Assembly: GCA_916700875.1 (NCBI GenBank)
Contig: CAKAKS010000001.1
Span: forward strand, 9,115,741 to 9,179,740
From: Sebastes aleutianus
Lineage: Eukaryota; Chordata; Actinopteri; Perciformes; Sebastidae
Reading direction: 5' to 3'
Length of the DNA: 64,000 bases
Under the pieces are notes generated by a model, which saw nothing but the letters and a program-made list of their open reading frames with translations, was not told the origin of the DNA and ran no database searches. The translations under genes were made by a program, and so were the position numbers. Shown here piece by piece: positions 1 to 11,612 of the stretch (position 1 is the stretch's first letter; each line of letters opens with the position of its first letter).

Positions 1-96
1 TTCTTATTATCCGTGGTCTAATAAATACAGATTATTACTGCAGATATACAGTAAGTCATATGTTTGGCAGTCAAGATCCATAAACTCTGGTCAAAC
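1..96. other. Unique AT-rich flank
   Basis: Short unique stretch before the first transposon. It contains no frame, RNA gene or repeat that I recognise. Its last eight bases (89-96, GGTCAAAC) are the left target-site copy of the MITE that follows. Confidence 0.6.
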
Positions 97-270
97 CAGG
101 GCTGCAACTACGGATTATTTTCATGATTAATCAATTAGTTCTTTGGTCTACAAAATGACAGAAAATGGTGAAAAATGTCGATCAGTGTTTCCCAAAGCCC
201 AAGATGACGTCCACAAATGTCTCGTTTAATTTAATAGTTGACAACTAATCAATTAATCGTTGCAGCTCTA
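97..270 (+). mobile_element. hAT-like MITE, family A, short form (174 bp)
   Basis: Non-autonomous DNA transposon with no coding capacity. The left end reads CAGGGCTGCAACTACGG and the right end reads ATCGTTGCAGCTCTA, which are inverted copies of each other. It is flanked by GGTCAAAC (89-96) and GATCAAAC (271-278), an 8-bp target-site duplication with one mismatch; 8 bp is the hallmark of the hAT superfamily. Internally it shares the CAGTGTTTCCCAAA and GATGACGTC segments with the 360-bp copy at 35625-35984 but lacks the second half, so it is an internal-deletion derivative. It would depend on a transposase encoded elsewhere. The hAT assignment is inferred from the duplication length and ends. 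Confidence 0.82.
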
Positions 271-278
271 GATCAAAC

Positions 279-497
279 TATAAGGAAATTTAAGTCATTG
301 GTGTGTTATCTCATGTAGATTTTAGCCTCACCTCATGGTACATTTCCATCCATTAAGATCACAGCATTATTAAACTAGGAATATGTTTTAATCTCACTTG
401 GTGCTCATGATATTAAAGTAGTGGAGGCGCTGTGTGATTTCATTTATTCGTAGATTTTAGTGAGAGCAGGGAAATGAATTGGAGCTGTGGGAACTGC

Positions 498-536
<39 letters not shown>

Positions 537-1240
537 GTGTGTGAGTGTTCGTCCTTTCTTTTGGGCACAAGGAAGCAACAGGAGAACTTGAGATGAAAAC
601 ATGAACATCTTGGGAACAGTAACAACAAAAACCCTCCAGCCATGAGTCCAGTTGGCCGTCGCAGCATTTTCAGGTTAACAGAGGAGAGAAATCAAGTTAC
701 TTAGTCCCGTTGTAAACCCCAGATTAACATGGTCTTATTCAGCATGAATTGGCTTACACAAGCTGAGGCGGCGGAGCTAAGAGTGACTTAGTGGGGCTTA
801 CACTAGCTCGTTCAGTGTCTGGGATGGGATGGAAAGTCTCCTGTGGGAAGAGGGAGAACAGCAGAACAATGTTTAAGCCGGCCATTTCAGGAAGCCATGG
901 GATCAAAGAAATTAAGAGTCTCAATTCCTTCATTTATACAATCTGAAGAACATGTCGTACCTCCCCTGCAAAGACGTTGACATCAAACGTGAAAACCAAT
1001 AAAGATGTCTTTTTAAGGATAGGAAATAGAGATTTTTTTTTAATATATTTTTGTTTAGATGAAACATGAGTAAATATTGGAATTGGAAGAACAGTTCAGA
1101 GAAGTAAAAAAACTTTTGAAAGTGTCTGTTGTCCAGAGTGGTTGAGATGTAGTGCAGCATTAATGGTCCTCTTCCTGACCCACAGTTGTAAATTGTCCAT
1201 TGAAGTTCTCAGATCTTTCTTTGGGAACATAGTGAAGCTG
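279..1240. other. Unique non-coding DNA with a TG microsatellite
   Basis: No supported gene. The only open frame (930-1160, minus strand) is composed of AT-rich low-complexity sequence and has no recognisable motif. A (TG)n tract lies at 504-544. The rest shows no repeat I recognise. Confidence 0.5.
504..544. repeat. (TG)n microsatellite
   Basis: About 20 alternating TG units with a single C interruption near 532. Alternating purine-pyrimidine tracts of this kind are abundant in fish, can adopt Z-DNA and are usually length-polymorphic. Confidence 0.95.
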
Positions 1241-1560
1241 CAGGATAGGGAATAAAACTTAACTTACATTTTCATGTTTTTATTATTACTGTTTTTCATG
1301 TATTATTATTTATAATTTATTTAATATGTATAATTGGTTTTTATTAATTCTTTATTTTTTAATATTTATATAATGTATATTCATCTATTATTCAGTATTA
1401 ATTTATTTTCCTTTTTCATTTTGTATTTATTTTAAATTTACTTAATTTATATTAATCTATATATACCGTATATACATTGTATTATTCAGTATAAATTTAT
1501 TTTCCTTTTTTAAATTATGTATGTATTTATTTATTTATTTATTTGTTGAAGAGTGTTCTT
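1240..1560. repeat. AT-rich low-complexity block with (ATTT)n
   Basis: Almost pure A and T with scattered TATTTAT and TTTATTTTC words, ending in a (TTTA)n tract at about 1519-1544. A near-duplicate phrase (CAGTATTAATTTATTTTCCT, then CAGTATAAATTTATTTTCCT) occurs around 1393 and 1488, suggesting a local tandem duplication of roughly 95 bp. Confidence 0.75.
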
Positions 1561-2040
1561 CTTGTGTTTGTTTATATGTTTATATGGAAAAGAAGCATGG
1601 CAATACTATGTTTTGCTATCTTGGAAAAATGATTCTTCACAATAAAAGCATTTGAAACATTGACATTTTGAGCGTTGCAGGATTTAAACAATCAACCAGG
1701 AATACTCGAGGAAAGACATTTCCCGCAAAAGTTAAATTCAAAATCCTCAACTGATTCAAGTTTTTCAATACAATTCAAAAAGCTATTGCATAATGGTTTT
1801 CTAATCTGACTTCAAACAGTAATAAATAAATAAAAGTCTTATTATTTTTTTGTTGATGGGCCTTTAAAATCACGAACACTGCAAATCTTGTCAGCTGTGC
1901 TTCAGAGAACATGTCCTCTCTCTGTGGTTCCTCAGAGAGTAACACTGGCTGGGAAACATTTCTGTTTATCATTCCTGCTGAATCTGTTATTTCTGTTAAT
2001 GCACTCCTGCAGCCAAATCCAACCGAAGCCAAGGCTGGCT
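1561..2040. other. Unique non-coding DNA
   Basis: Unremarkable unique sequence. The open frame on the minus strand at 1775-2032 (85 codons) has no motif or splice context that would make it an exon. Confidence 0.45.
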
Positions 2041-2345
2041 GGGACCGTCGCTAATTCATTTCCTTGATAAGCGAGGGGTGGTGTTTGTAGTGCGTATACC
2101 TGACAGCAGATGGACAGCGCCGGTGGTGGTATCGCACTCTTCTGTCCCGCCTCGGCGCTGATGTCATATTTTTCATCGTATCGGGGCGAGTTTGATTCGG
2201 GTCTCTAACCTTTTATGGACACTCATACATTGTGGAAATGTCGGCCGCGGCTCGATAAGAGTTGGAGGCTGGGTTGTGGAGTGTCAAACAGACTGTCAGT
2301 GACCCTACGTGACCCCTGGCTGAACAATGACGGCTAGATAAGATG
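2041..2345. promoter_or_regulatory. Candidate conserved non-coding island with a REST half-site
   Basis: A unique, GC-balanced island between AT-rich flanks. It contains GGACAGCGCC at 2112-2121, which equals the right half of the RE1/NRSE consensus bound by REST. A shorter match to the left half (CAGCA) lies just upstream at 2104-2108, one base closer than in the canonical spacing. GATAAG motifs at 2065-2070, 2254-2259 and 2337-2342 fit GATA factors. Regulatory function is inferred from composition and motifs only; no alignment was available. Confidence 0.35.
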
Positions 2346-2722
2346 CAGAGGGGCCAGCTCTGAACTTCATCACTACTGAACAAACATGTTTAGGTATTTA
2401 TTATTAGAACTAAGGACTGAATCCACAGTAAACATGTGTGTCTATTGTGGCTTTAAGCATGTAGATGGAAAACTTCACAGACACTTTACAATGTGACACA
2501 TATTTCCTAGTTTTAAAGACTAATACCAGTCTGCTGCCAATATAGTAGAGGTTCCTCCCTGTAGCTGCAAATGAATAGGGAGTAAAATTAAAGTAGCACA
2601 TTTTACTCAGTTAAAGTGACACAGGATTTAACTGTTGTTTCAGACTGAGAAGCAAAGAAGTTGCTTTATCGAACCAGCATTTAAAGGTTACTGTAAAATA
2701 TCAAAACTGGAAATTTCAAAAC
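2346..2722. other. Unique AT-rich non-coding DNA
   Basis: No gene, RNA or recognised repeat seen. A minus-strand frame at 2410-2601 lacks any family signature. Confidence 0.45.
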
Positions 2723-3182
2723 TTAAAGGTGACATATCATGCTCATTTTCATGTTCATACTTATGTTTTGGGTTTATACTAGAACATGTTTACATGCTTT
2801 GGGTTTCTACTAGAACATGTTTACATGCTTTAATGTTCAAAAAACACATGATTTTCCCTCATACTGTCTGTCTGAATATACCTGTACTCACCCGCTGTCT
2901 GAAACGCTCTGTTTTAGCGCTTGTCTCTTTAAGCTCCTCTCCAGAAAAATGCTCTGATTGGCTTGAGATAAAAATATGCTGCACCTTTGCAAAGGTAGTT
3001 CTCACGCTGTGGGCGATATACTGTATATATCCTAATGAGCCCGCATGAGCAACACAGTCTGATGACAGTTCGTGAAATAGTCACGGAATTTAATCTATTT
3101 CAACTTTCTCTCCACTCCAGATATCCACATTTAAGTGCACAAGCACTGAAAAAGTGAGTTTTTGATTATATGTCCCCTTTAA
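2723..3182 (+). mobile_element. MITE with TTAAAGG termini
   Basis: The left end TTAAAGGTGACATATCAT is matched in inverted form at the right end (ATATGTCCCCTTTAA): 16 of the first 18 bases agree. The interior carries phrases I associate with an abundant fish repeat, such as CTCTGATTGGCT. A 31-bp unit is tandemly duplicated at 2770-2800 and 2801-2831. The 137-codon frame covering 2635-3048 starts outside the element, runs through it and has no transposase motif, so I do not call it a gene. The TTAA at each end could reflect a piggyBac-like target or simply be part of the terminus; superfamily is unresolved. Confidence 0.75.
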
Positions 3183-4330
3183 AGACATTTATTATATAAA
3201 CTGTTAGCATCTTCAATCTAAAATATCAATTGACTTCTAAAACTCACAGCAGTTGAGTGCGGACAACACCTCCTCCCTCAGTTTCAAGATGATTGGCAGC
3301 ACTGTGCTGACAGATTTTGCAGAAAAATGATTTCTAAAAGCATCCCGTTGCCTATCATATTGCATGCATGTGTAGCGCTGCTGTATATCTGCATATAAAC
3401 AACCAACTAAGTTGATCAAGGTCTCCTGATATATTAGTTACAATCCTTTGCAGTCCAACATTGTTCTCAACACATTCCTGCTTCCTTTCGGTATGAGGTA
3501 CAGCCAAATATATACACGTGTGATGTCACATTTGTTCCCTACAACAACATGTGCTCATCAGCGGCTGTGTGACCTCAAACTCCTGCAGGTCATTCGGTAG
3601 ATATCAGCTAAAGCCGTTGCATTATTAAATGGAGGTTTATGGGGGTTTTTTTTGGTTAAAAAAAGTTGCTTTTGTGGACGCAGCTCAGTCTCTAGTGGTC
3701 TAGCAGACACATCACAGCTGACCACTGGTCTTACTGCAGTCACAGTTGTATTTAGAGTTTATTTTTCATGACCTGAAAATCTTTAATGTCTTAGCCTGCA
3801 ATACAGGATGCCGGTGAACAAATCAATACAACTATACAGATCTAATGAGTCAATATAGAGAATTATTCTGAATATAAATAAATAATCACTCCGCCTCTCT
3901 TTCTTCTTATCAATATGACTCAGTCTTGCATGCACACATCTCTTGGCGCAGCGTTCTGTGTTAATAAGTGCAAAACTAGAAAGGTGTTTGTTTGTTTGAT
4001 TGTTGTTTTGTTTGTTTTTAGGCTCACATGCTTTAGTAAGAATTAGGCAACACAGCAGCGTTTCAGAATTGAATTTCTGTCTTATGGAACGGAAACACTT
4101 CTTCTGATGCATATTGGACACATGTTAAAAAGCTATAACTGTTAAATAAGTACAGAAATTATGATTTCTTGCAATCTTTGTGGACATTTTAAACCCACTG
4201 AAACTGATCCTGTGGAGCTTTTTTAGGGCTGTGGTCTCCCTCTGCTGGTCATATATGGTAACTACAAAGAATGAAGAATACTGGCTTTAGTGCTGTCGGA
4301 GATATAACACATGGAAACCTGATCAAACCC
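3183..4330. other. Unique non-coding DNA with one CTCF-like motif
   Basis: AT-rich unique sequence. Minus-strand frames at 3237-3419, 3558-3743 and 3783-4121 have no recognisable protein family. A CTCF-like core lies at 4233-4250 and is listed separately. Confidence 0.45.
4233..4250 (-). promoter_or_regulatory. CTCF-like motif (weak)
   Basis: Read on the minus strand the site is GACCAGCAGAGGGAGACC. It matches the CCAGCAGRKGG core of the CTCF consensus but lacks the usual GGC at the 3' side. A single motif without binding data is weak evidence. Confidence 0.3.
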
Positions 4331-4745
4331 CCTTATTTACCTCTAAAGAGAGGTCATGACCTTATAGGACAGAGACCCGGCTGCTGCAGCCTGCAGGTGC
4401 TCCAGTCAGTTTCCTAAATCCTACATCTGGTCCAGGCGGTGCTTTCAGTCCCAGCTCCGCTCCCCGCAGCCAAGCGTTGCATGCTTTGTGGCAAGCAGCC
4501 ATTTTGTACATGGATATTTGCCTTTTTTGCAGCCGGAGTCTGCTTCCACCGACTTCAAAGTTTTTGCAGAGGCGGGCGAGGCCACCAGTGAAGCCTGTGA
4601 ACGTTGCTTCACAACAACTTGTTGAAGGATGGGATTTCTCCCTCTGACTCAGCGAGACACAGTCCGGCGCCACTTTCGAAGCTCGTCAGAGCACGGGGCC
4701 CAGAGGCAAAGCTTATTGTCCACAAATTGATCCAACCCCCTTGGT
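4331..4745. other. GC-richer unique island
   Basis: Base composition shifts from AT-rich to balanced or GC-rich, with many CTGCAG, GGCGG and CAGCC words. A 103-codon minus-strand frame (4362-4673) is open, but it shows no domain and its length is expected for such composition. It could be a conserved non-coding element or a degenerate exon; neither is provable here. Confidence 0.3.
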
Positions 4746-5573
4746 TTTGTTTATTTAAATGAGACTCTTAGACCCTGGGGTGTTTGTTGAGGAAAAGTCA
4801 GAAATGCCAAATATCTTTTTTCTCCCCGTCTTCTTCCTCTTTCGTCTTTCCTTTCTTCTTTTCTCTCGTGGCCCTTCAGCTTCGTGAGCCAAAAATCCTT
4901 GGTAAACATCCCGGCTCTGCAGCTTTACTGAGCCGGTCTCCCTCTCAGCGTCCCCCCCTTTGCACTGGGATCTCTGGTTTCTAGCACAGTTTCAGTGACC
5001 TGCCACTTTTCTCTCATGAATTTATATTCCCAGCTTTTTTTTCTAGATATAAATAAAAAAAAAAATTACCATCATGTTGTTACTCATGTTCCTGTTGCTT
5101 ATAATCCTGAAAATAAGTTTTTCTTTAGCAATAATAACTCAACCATTATCCTCTATTTTACTGTGTTACCCAGTGAGGTTGCAGCCACAAGAACACAGGT
5201 GTTTTAGGTCTACGTTTCAAAATTCACTGCTTTTGTATTCATGTCAGTAGCAGCCATATGGGCATCACGTGGGCCGCTAGAAAAGTAGATTTTGTACCTG
5301 CTAGGTCATCAGTGTAATCCCAAATTGGCAAAGACATGCTTAATGGCCTAATATTTATATTTTAAGGTCTCTGTGTCATCATGTCACAGTCCTGCTTATA
5401 ACAGTGCCATGATTGATGGTTATCTACAGGACTAACCCTTGTAGTTTACACAAGAAAGACCTGGGTCTTTTTTGGAAATCTTTTTAAGACGTGTAGCAAG
5501 TGTAGCAAAAGGACAAAAAGCAGTATTTATCCATAGCTTCTATTATGATATTATGAAAGTTGGTGCTTCATTG
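4746..5573. other. Unique non-coding DNA
   Basis: Includes a pyrimidine-rich patch at 4818-4870 (TCTTCCTCTTTCG type) and otherwise AT-rich unique sequence. Plus-strand frames at 4784-4984 and 4995-5207 are low-complexity. The stretch ends with CTTCATTG at 5566-5573, the left target-site copy of the next MITE. Confidence 0.45.
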
Positions 5574-5883
5574 TCAACAAATAAATTAATCGCCAGCTAT
5601 TCTAATAATTGATTAATCAGTTTGAGTAATTTTTTAAGACAAAAAAAAGTCTTAATTCTCTGATTCCAACTTCTTAAATATGAATATTTTCTGGTTTCTT
5701 TTCTCCTCTATGACAGTAAACTGAATATCTTTGATTTGTGGACAAAACAAGACATTTGAGGACGTCATCTTGGGCTTTTGGGAAACACTGATCAACATTT
5801 TCCACCATTTTATAGACCAAATAACTAATCGAGAAAATAACTGACAGATTAATTGTCAGTGAAAATTGTTAGTTTCAGCCCTA
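5574..5883 (-). mobile_element. hAT-like MITE, family A, reverse orientation, one end missing
   Basis: Reverse-complement copy of the 360-bp element at 35625-35984. It shares GGACAAAACAAGACATTTGA, GACGTCATCTTGGGCTTTTG and CAGTAAACTGAATATCTTTG with that copy. The right end is intact (TTAGTTTCAGCCCTA). The left end begins inside the element at TCAACAAATAAATTAATCG, so roughly the outermost 28 bases are absent. Even so, a perfect 8-bp direct repeat CTTCATTG flanks it at 5566-5573 and 5884-5891. Either the end was lost before insertion or the repeat match is coincidental. Confidence 0.8.
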
Positions 5884-5891
5884 CTTCATTG

Positions 5892-8800
5892 GAAAGCATA
5901 TTGTTTTGACATAATATGAAAAAAATCAACGTTAATTTATCCACAGTCATTCGTTATTAAACAGGAAAACGTTTAAATCCTGCTGATCCCTGTAAAGGCT
6001 GTGAAGTCAGGACACATAAGCAGTGCACATTTTAATGTTTCATTATAAAAATCAAAACAGAAAAGAAGCATATTGGCCACGGATGTCCATTTTCTTTTCC
6101 AAAGTATTTGCTTATTCATTTGCTGTTGGAGTTAGGACACATCTTGCGATCCATCAAAGCGAGCTAACGTTAGACAGAGAGCTGTACAGAGTCGGTATGC
6201 AGACTTTCAGCCTTCAATTCATAGTCGCTATACACAAGTGAAGTAAATCAACCGACCGGAGAGGCTGCGAGTCTGTGTGGGCGGGGCACCTCGCAACAGG
6301 GAACACAGAGTTCAGCCATAAATTACACTGGTCAACTTCTTGATGCTTTAATGTATTTTATGCTATGGGAACCGGCCTTACACTGCTCACTGCAAACTTA
6401 TCAGCCACAATTCGCCCGGAGTCCACGGGGCTCTCAACTGTCACACTCTGTCACAGGTGCTTTAGTGCCGTTACCACAGAGTGAATTTACACATGGAGGA
6501 AGAGTCCTCCTTCATGCCAGAACCCAATCCAGCCAGAGGTCATGTCCTCTCGCTCTCTCTCCGTACAACGAAACACACAAGGAGTAAGAATAATAATGAA
6601 ATCCCTCTGTTATACCAATTCACCTCCCCTCTCTCTATTTATACAAGAGGTGTCAACTAATATCATTAGTGTACAATGTCGTTACTGTGAGCACGAGATG
6701 TGTCACCGGCTCATTTTCCTGCTTCAATAACACTCATCAACACTTCATCCCCTCCCACTCCAGAACAGACATCCTGCGTATTAATTGGAAGGTATAAATT
6801 ACAAGTAATCACTACCAGGTTTTTCACTGCCTAGACAATCGGCATTTACTCATCCGGCTTCCTGTTTAAACTATCTGCCGGAGGATCGCAAAGCCCCGCT
6901 GCTTATTTTCCAACGATTAGCTGTACATCAGCATTACCACCTCAAATCCAGCAGTTTCACATCCAGCATTAAATAGGATGAATATTGATCTGCTAAAGAG
7001 GATTTATTTATTTCATGCTCTATCCAAAGATCAACTGCTACCAGCTTTGGGCGGATCTGCGGAGGTCTTACCGAATAAAGCTACTGCATACATGACTTTG
7101 GACTTGACATTTTAGGCCTGGAAGAAGACCAAACAGTAAATTCACTGCAATAATCCCAGATAAATGGGATGATCACTACGAAAGCTTAGATAGTTAAGTG
7201 GCCTACACTTAAGTCCAGAAACGATAAAAACGCGTCTCGAAGGAGAGCCTCCTTGTCGGGGGGCGTGGTCTGTGCAGGAGGACGCCCACCTGAGGACCGC
7301 CATCTCTCCTCCTCTTACAAAGCAGGGGTCATGGAAAATGGCAGCTTTAAAAATAATGCTTCTAAATACCTGTGCACAAGCTTAATTATAATATCAACAT
7401 AGGAATAACTTGACTCAGGATATTTGGCTCGGTGACGCATCAGTTATCGGTCTGTTAGTTAAGTTTATTTTTTTACGTAAAAGCAGTATTATATCTCGCC
7501 ATTAAACACTGAGTCATTCTGCTTCAAAATGCTGCAAAGCTGCTTGAAGTAACTTTTGTCATTTTGGGTTTTGATCACTATCTTAATGTCCCATGATGGT
7601 TAGAAGACTTTCCCTCAATAGAAGAATATCACAGCCCTCAATCCTTGATATTTTTCTGGCATGAAAAATGTAAATTTTAAACTATTTTGGCAGAACACAA
7701 ACGGCCGTCAGCAGTTTAAGTGCAAGATTACAATGGAATTGGTATCAGCTGTCTATAACCCTCTTATGAAAACACATACAAACTCACACACATGATCTAA
7801 TCCCTCACACGCTGACTGAACTGCACGCAACCCGGGGCCCGGTCTCCATATTTTGGTGCTGGTTAGCAGCGGGGCTCAGCGAGCTGTCAGTGACCGGCTC
7901 AGCTGTGCGGTGCTGCAGCGAGAGGGAGACAGGCAGAGAGGCAGACAGAAAAAGTGGCCATCTGGATAGACAGGGCGCAGGGTGACGGGTCACATGGTGG
8001 AGTCACAGACAGGATGGTGCTCAGCTGCTCCATGTCTGTGTTTTCAGCCTCAGAATCTTATGAGACTACAGTGAAGCGGCTGGGGATGGGAGCTGACTGA
8101 GTCCGGAGCTGAATTAAACTGAAACTGTATAGTTTTTGTTTGACTTTGGCTTGTTTGAACAAATTTACTTTCTCTTATTTCGGTCATTTTGGTTTAAGCT
8201 TTCAGCAGAAACACTTTTTAATGATTTAGGGTAAAGTGTTGACTGTTGGGATCAATATATTTACATATTAGTCCACACAACTGCTATATCATATTTTAAA
8301 TTCAATTTACACTATGAATTATATGTTCCCCACAACATGATCTATTTTTCAGAGGTTCAAATCATCATATACATTATGTACATGTCTCCCTTTCTCTCCA
8401 TTTGCCTTGATATTAAAGGGAAAACAAACTATTTACATGCATTTTCATTTTTATTCTTAAATAGCCTTGTTTTTATTTTGCACTCCATTAATTTAGGTAG
8501 TAATATGAGCATCAATATGTATTAAAACACACTATATTTTAAATTCAGTCCTTTCTGTAAGAATGTAGATAGTTATAGGAGCAGCTTGTTGAGGGTTGAA
8601 GCAGCTGGATCTTCCAGTAGATGGCGTCTGACACCTGCTTTAGATGTGACGACCGTCCCACCATCATCCTGCCATTTTCCTGCAAATCTACTGCTGGATT
8701 CCTAATAACAAACACATTCCTATAAAAGACAAATATATAAAACACTATAGTCGAGGTAAGATGACATAAGCCTATCATATCCACACCAAAATAAAATGTA

Positions 8801-9120
8801 ATAATGATAATAAAACTAAAAACACATGTTAGGAATGTGCCGTTTCTCAAAACCCTTTAGTGCAGTTTGGATTCACTTATTCATCCTGATTGTTTAGTTT
8901 TGTTTCATGCATGAATTCATTAATTAAAAGTATTTTAATTGCTTCAATTGAGCTTTTATTTTCTTTAAAAGCTGCAGTCCTGTCCCTTTAGCTTGCAATT
9001 TAAATTTCTTTCTCAAATAAAACATGTGATTTTCTGCATGTTTTGTATAATTTCATAATATCTTAAGCATTTTAAGAGGAAAGAGGAGAAATAACTCCAC
9101 TCAGAGCTAACACAAAATCC
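5892..9120. other. Long unique non-coding stretch
   Basis: About 3.2 kb with no repeat I recognise and no supported gene. Composition alternates between AT-rich blocks (7330-7800, 8100-8540) and more balanced patches at 6240-6560, 6740-6980, 7240-7330 and 7820-8110. The last resembles a purine-rich CAGRG island, with minus-strand frame 7805-7993 as a by-product. Balanced patches could be conserved non-coding elements, but nothing in the sequence alone proves it. Confidence 0.4.
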
Positions 9121-9610
9121 ATGTCAAAGGCTTTAAATGCCTCTCCTATTGCAGTCTGGCATGTCTGTGTTGAGCCCATCAAATTAAAGCAGGTATTACT
9201 GGGAGAAAAGACGCTCTAATTGAGATGTATTTGATTGCAGCTTTGAGAATGGCCCCGTCTCCCCTCCTTAAACATATGGGTCTGCGTTTGCTGTCCGGCC
9301 ATAAATTTTCAACACTGCAGGACATTGTCTTTTTTTACGCCGCCGTGCTCCATCCTTCATACGTGCCAGAAAAGTGTCAAGGCCTTCTGGGAGTGAGAGG
9401 AAAACGTGCCGTGGCAGTGAGCATTCAGCTGGCAGAGAGCGAGGAGCCACAGCCAGCTCTCTGGGTAAGGAATGCCTTCTGGTTGTGTTGGTCGGCAGAT
9501 CAGTCACACATCAAAAGACGCTCAAAGCTTATTCTACTATTTAAGTACTACGCAATAGGCTATTGCCATTGGGGAGATTTTAGCACACACAGTTCCTGAT
9601 TAAGTTGGAG
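9121..9610. other. Unique island with overlapping open frames on both strands
   Basis: A 124-codon plus-strand frame (9225-9599) is overlapped by a 79-codon minus-strand frame (9268-9507). The plus frame has no recognisable domain, signal peptide or repeat. A GGTAAGG at 9463-9469 could be read as a splice donor, but no matching acceptor with a family signature is seen. I regard the double-strand openness as an effect of composition and treat the region as unique non-coding DNA. Confidence 0.3.
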
Positions 9611-11094
9611 TCTGCACCATTTAAAGGGATTGTTTCATTTAAATATGTCTGATAAAACTCATCACCTGTCAAAATGACATGTGTTAATGCCTCAAATGTA
9701 TGTTCAGTCCTCTTACATTTGTCACACTTTCACGAGACTTTAACATGATTTGGTTTAAGTGTTCGAATGATTATTCTTCACAACAACACATGTCAAACTG
9801 TGTGAGATGACAGGTGTCAAAACCCACAAGACATTTTGTCAAAATGTTTTGTGCGAATTACTCTTCTCAAATCCATTTTCAGCTCTTGTGCACAAACTGA
9901 CATTTTAAAAAAAATTTCCTTTTCAAGAGTGCATCCATAAGATTTGTGAATATCAGTGTTACAAACGAACACATTTTGGAGTATCTGACCGAAAGATGAA
10001 GACCACACAAGTAGACAGATGGTGGCGGCTATGCAATCAGCTTAACAACAGGACAACAAAAGAGCAGCCACGCCTTAGATAAAGGTGCTTAACCTCCAAG
10101 CAGGCTAAGTGCCCCTCGCTCCATTACCACTTAATAGGCCTAATCAGTTTTGGCCCAGATTAGATTTTGAATCTATTGCCACCAAAGCACAGTGGCATAT
10201 TAAATTAGTGACTTCATTAGACGGAGCAGGGTCATGTTGTTTCGTTGGTGTTCCTTGGAATAATAGGTATTATCAGCGGTGGTGTAAGCACTTAAGCTAC
10301 ATCACACTGTAAGGAAGGATTATGGGTGTGGATGCTATAAAGCTCTGCTAAATTGTCTGTTTTTGGGTATACAGCTTTTCTCTATTATTGGACAGAAATG
10401 GATAGTAAAAAAAAATGATTAGACTCCTAATTTATGATGATAATTACAGAGCATGTTAAAGAAATTAAAAGAGGCAGAATGTGTTTCAAGCGTCTTAACA
10501 TTTTCTCAGCATATAAATAATCATATCAAACAGCAGAATGCCTGTTGGATCATTTCTGCTGACAGATACAGTGTGTGTGCTAATTGCACTTTTATGTTCT
10601 TCATATTTCCACTCGTATTTTTTTATGTTTATTCAAGCACAAGATCAAATGTGGTGTAGAGTCGCAGCCAAACCTCCTTCAGATCTGACAGATCAAGGCC
10701 TAAAACTTCCTACATAATCTTACCTCAAAATAAATTAAAGTCAGTGAAGAAGGAATCTCAGCTGACTGACTGACGCTGCAGCAGTTCAGCTCTTAGATGG
10801 ATAGATTTCTACTTTGGAGTCACATTTTCCAGTGAAGCGAAATGCAGTGCGATGCCACACGCTGGCAGAGCAGATCGCCCCGAAGCATTTACCCCATCAG
10901 ATATAACACAGCTGTGCTGGAGGAGTAAAGAAATAGCATGTATGCGCTGCTGTTAAGGCATAAATGCAGACATTGTATTCAATTCATTCATTCAATAACC
11001 ATTTGTTTTAAATTTGTGGGTAAGATGTTCAAACAGTTCACATTCAGGATTCAGTTTTTTGTAAAGAGATTTCAATGGGGGGGTTGTGCGGCTG
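9611..11094. other. Unique non-coding DNA
   Basis: No gene or recognised repeat. Balanced patches at 10015-10310 and 10740-10930 alternate with AT-rich sequence. Small frames at 9817-10008, 10109-10312 and 10453-10659 carry no motif. Confidence 0.4.
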
Positions 11095-11190
11095 TGCAAT
11101 ATCCAATCCAAATGTATTTATAAAGCACATTTAACAAAAGCTGACCAAAGTGCTGTACAATTATACATAAAAAAACACAAGAACAACACA
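11095..11190 (-). repeat. Retroelement tail fragment (TTTATAAAGCACATTTAA type)
   Basis: The phrases ATTTATAAAGCACATTTAA and GACCAAAGTGCTGTACAA form a pattern I recognise from fish genomes as the 3' region of a non-LTR retroelement or derived SINE, here in reverse orientation. The boundaries are approximate and identity is from memory. Confidence 0.55.
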
Positions 11191-11274
11191 ATAAAACACT
11201 ACGACCAATTTAAAACCAACAGGACATTAAAATAATAAAAGTGTTAAGACTAATTGGAAGGGAAAAAGGAAAAT

Positions 11275-11612
11275 ATGATGACATAGATCATCAAAACGAT
11301 ATAAAAATATATATATTTTTCTATATTGTTTCTATCACGATATAGGCTGCCTCTTTTTTCTCTACAATTTCAAATAAAACTGTTATGTTCATTTTGCACT
11401 CAAGTTCTTAAATTGAGAAAATACTCTGTGCTTTTCACAGGTCAAGTATATAATTCACACTGGAGTATATAAAATACCATGTGGTTATTCCATATATAAC
11501 TATTTATTTATTGAATTACAAGAAAACATGCAATATCATGATATTATATCGTTATCGAGATATGAAATTACCTATATTGTAAGAGAACATTTTGGCCATA
11601 TTGTCCAGCCCT
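11275..11612. mobile_element. MITE remnant with GATAT-rich ends (family C-like)
   Basis: The right part reads ATCATGATATTATATCGTTA, then GGCCATATTGTCCAGCCCTA, a terminus of the same type (CAGCCCTA) as the other hAT-like elements here. The left part has ACGATATAAAAATATATAT and CACGATATAGGCTGCC. The ends are diverged and no clear target duplication is visible, so the left boundary is approximate. Confidence 0.6.

Noticed and set aside
9225..9599. 124-codon plus-strand frame with a GGTAAGG after codon 79
   Set aside because: The donor-like motif has no supporting acceptor or protein similarity, and the minus strand is also open.
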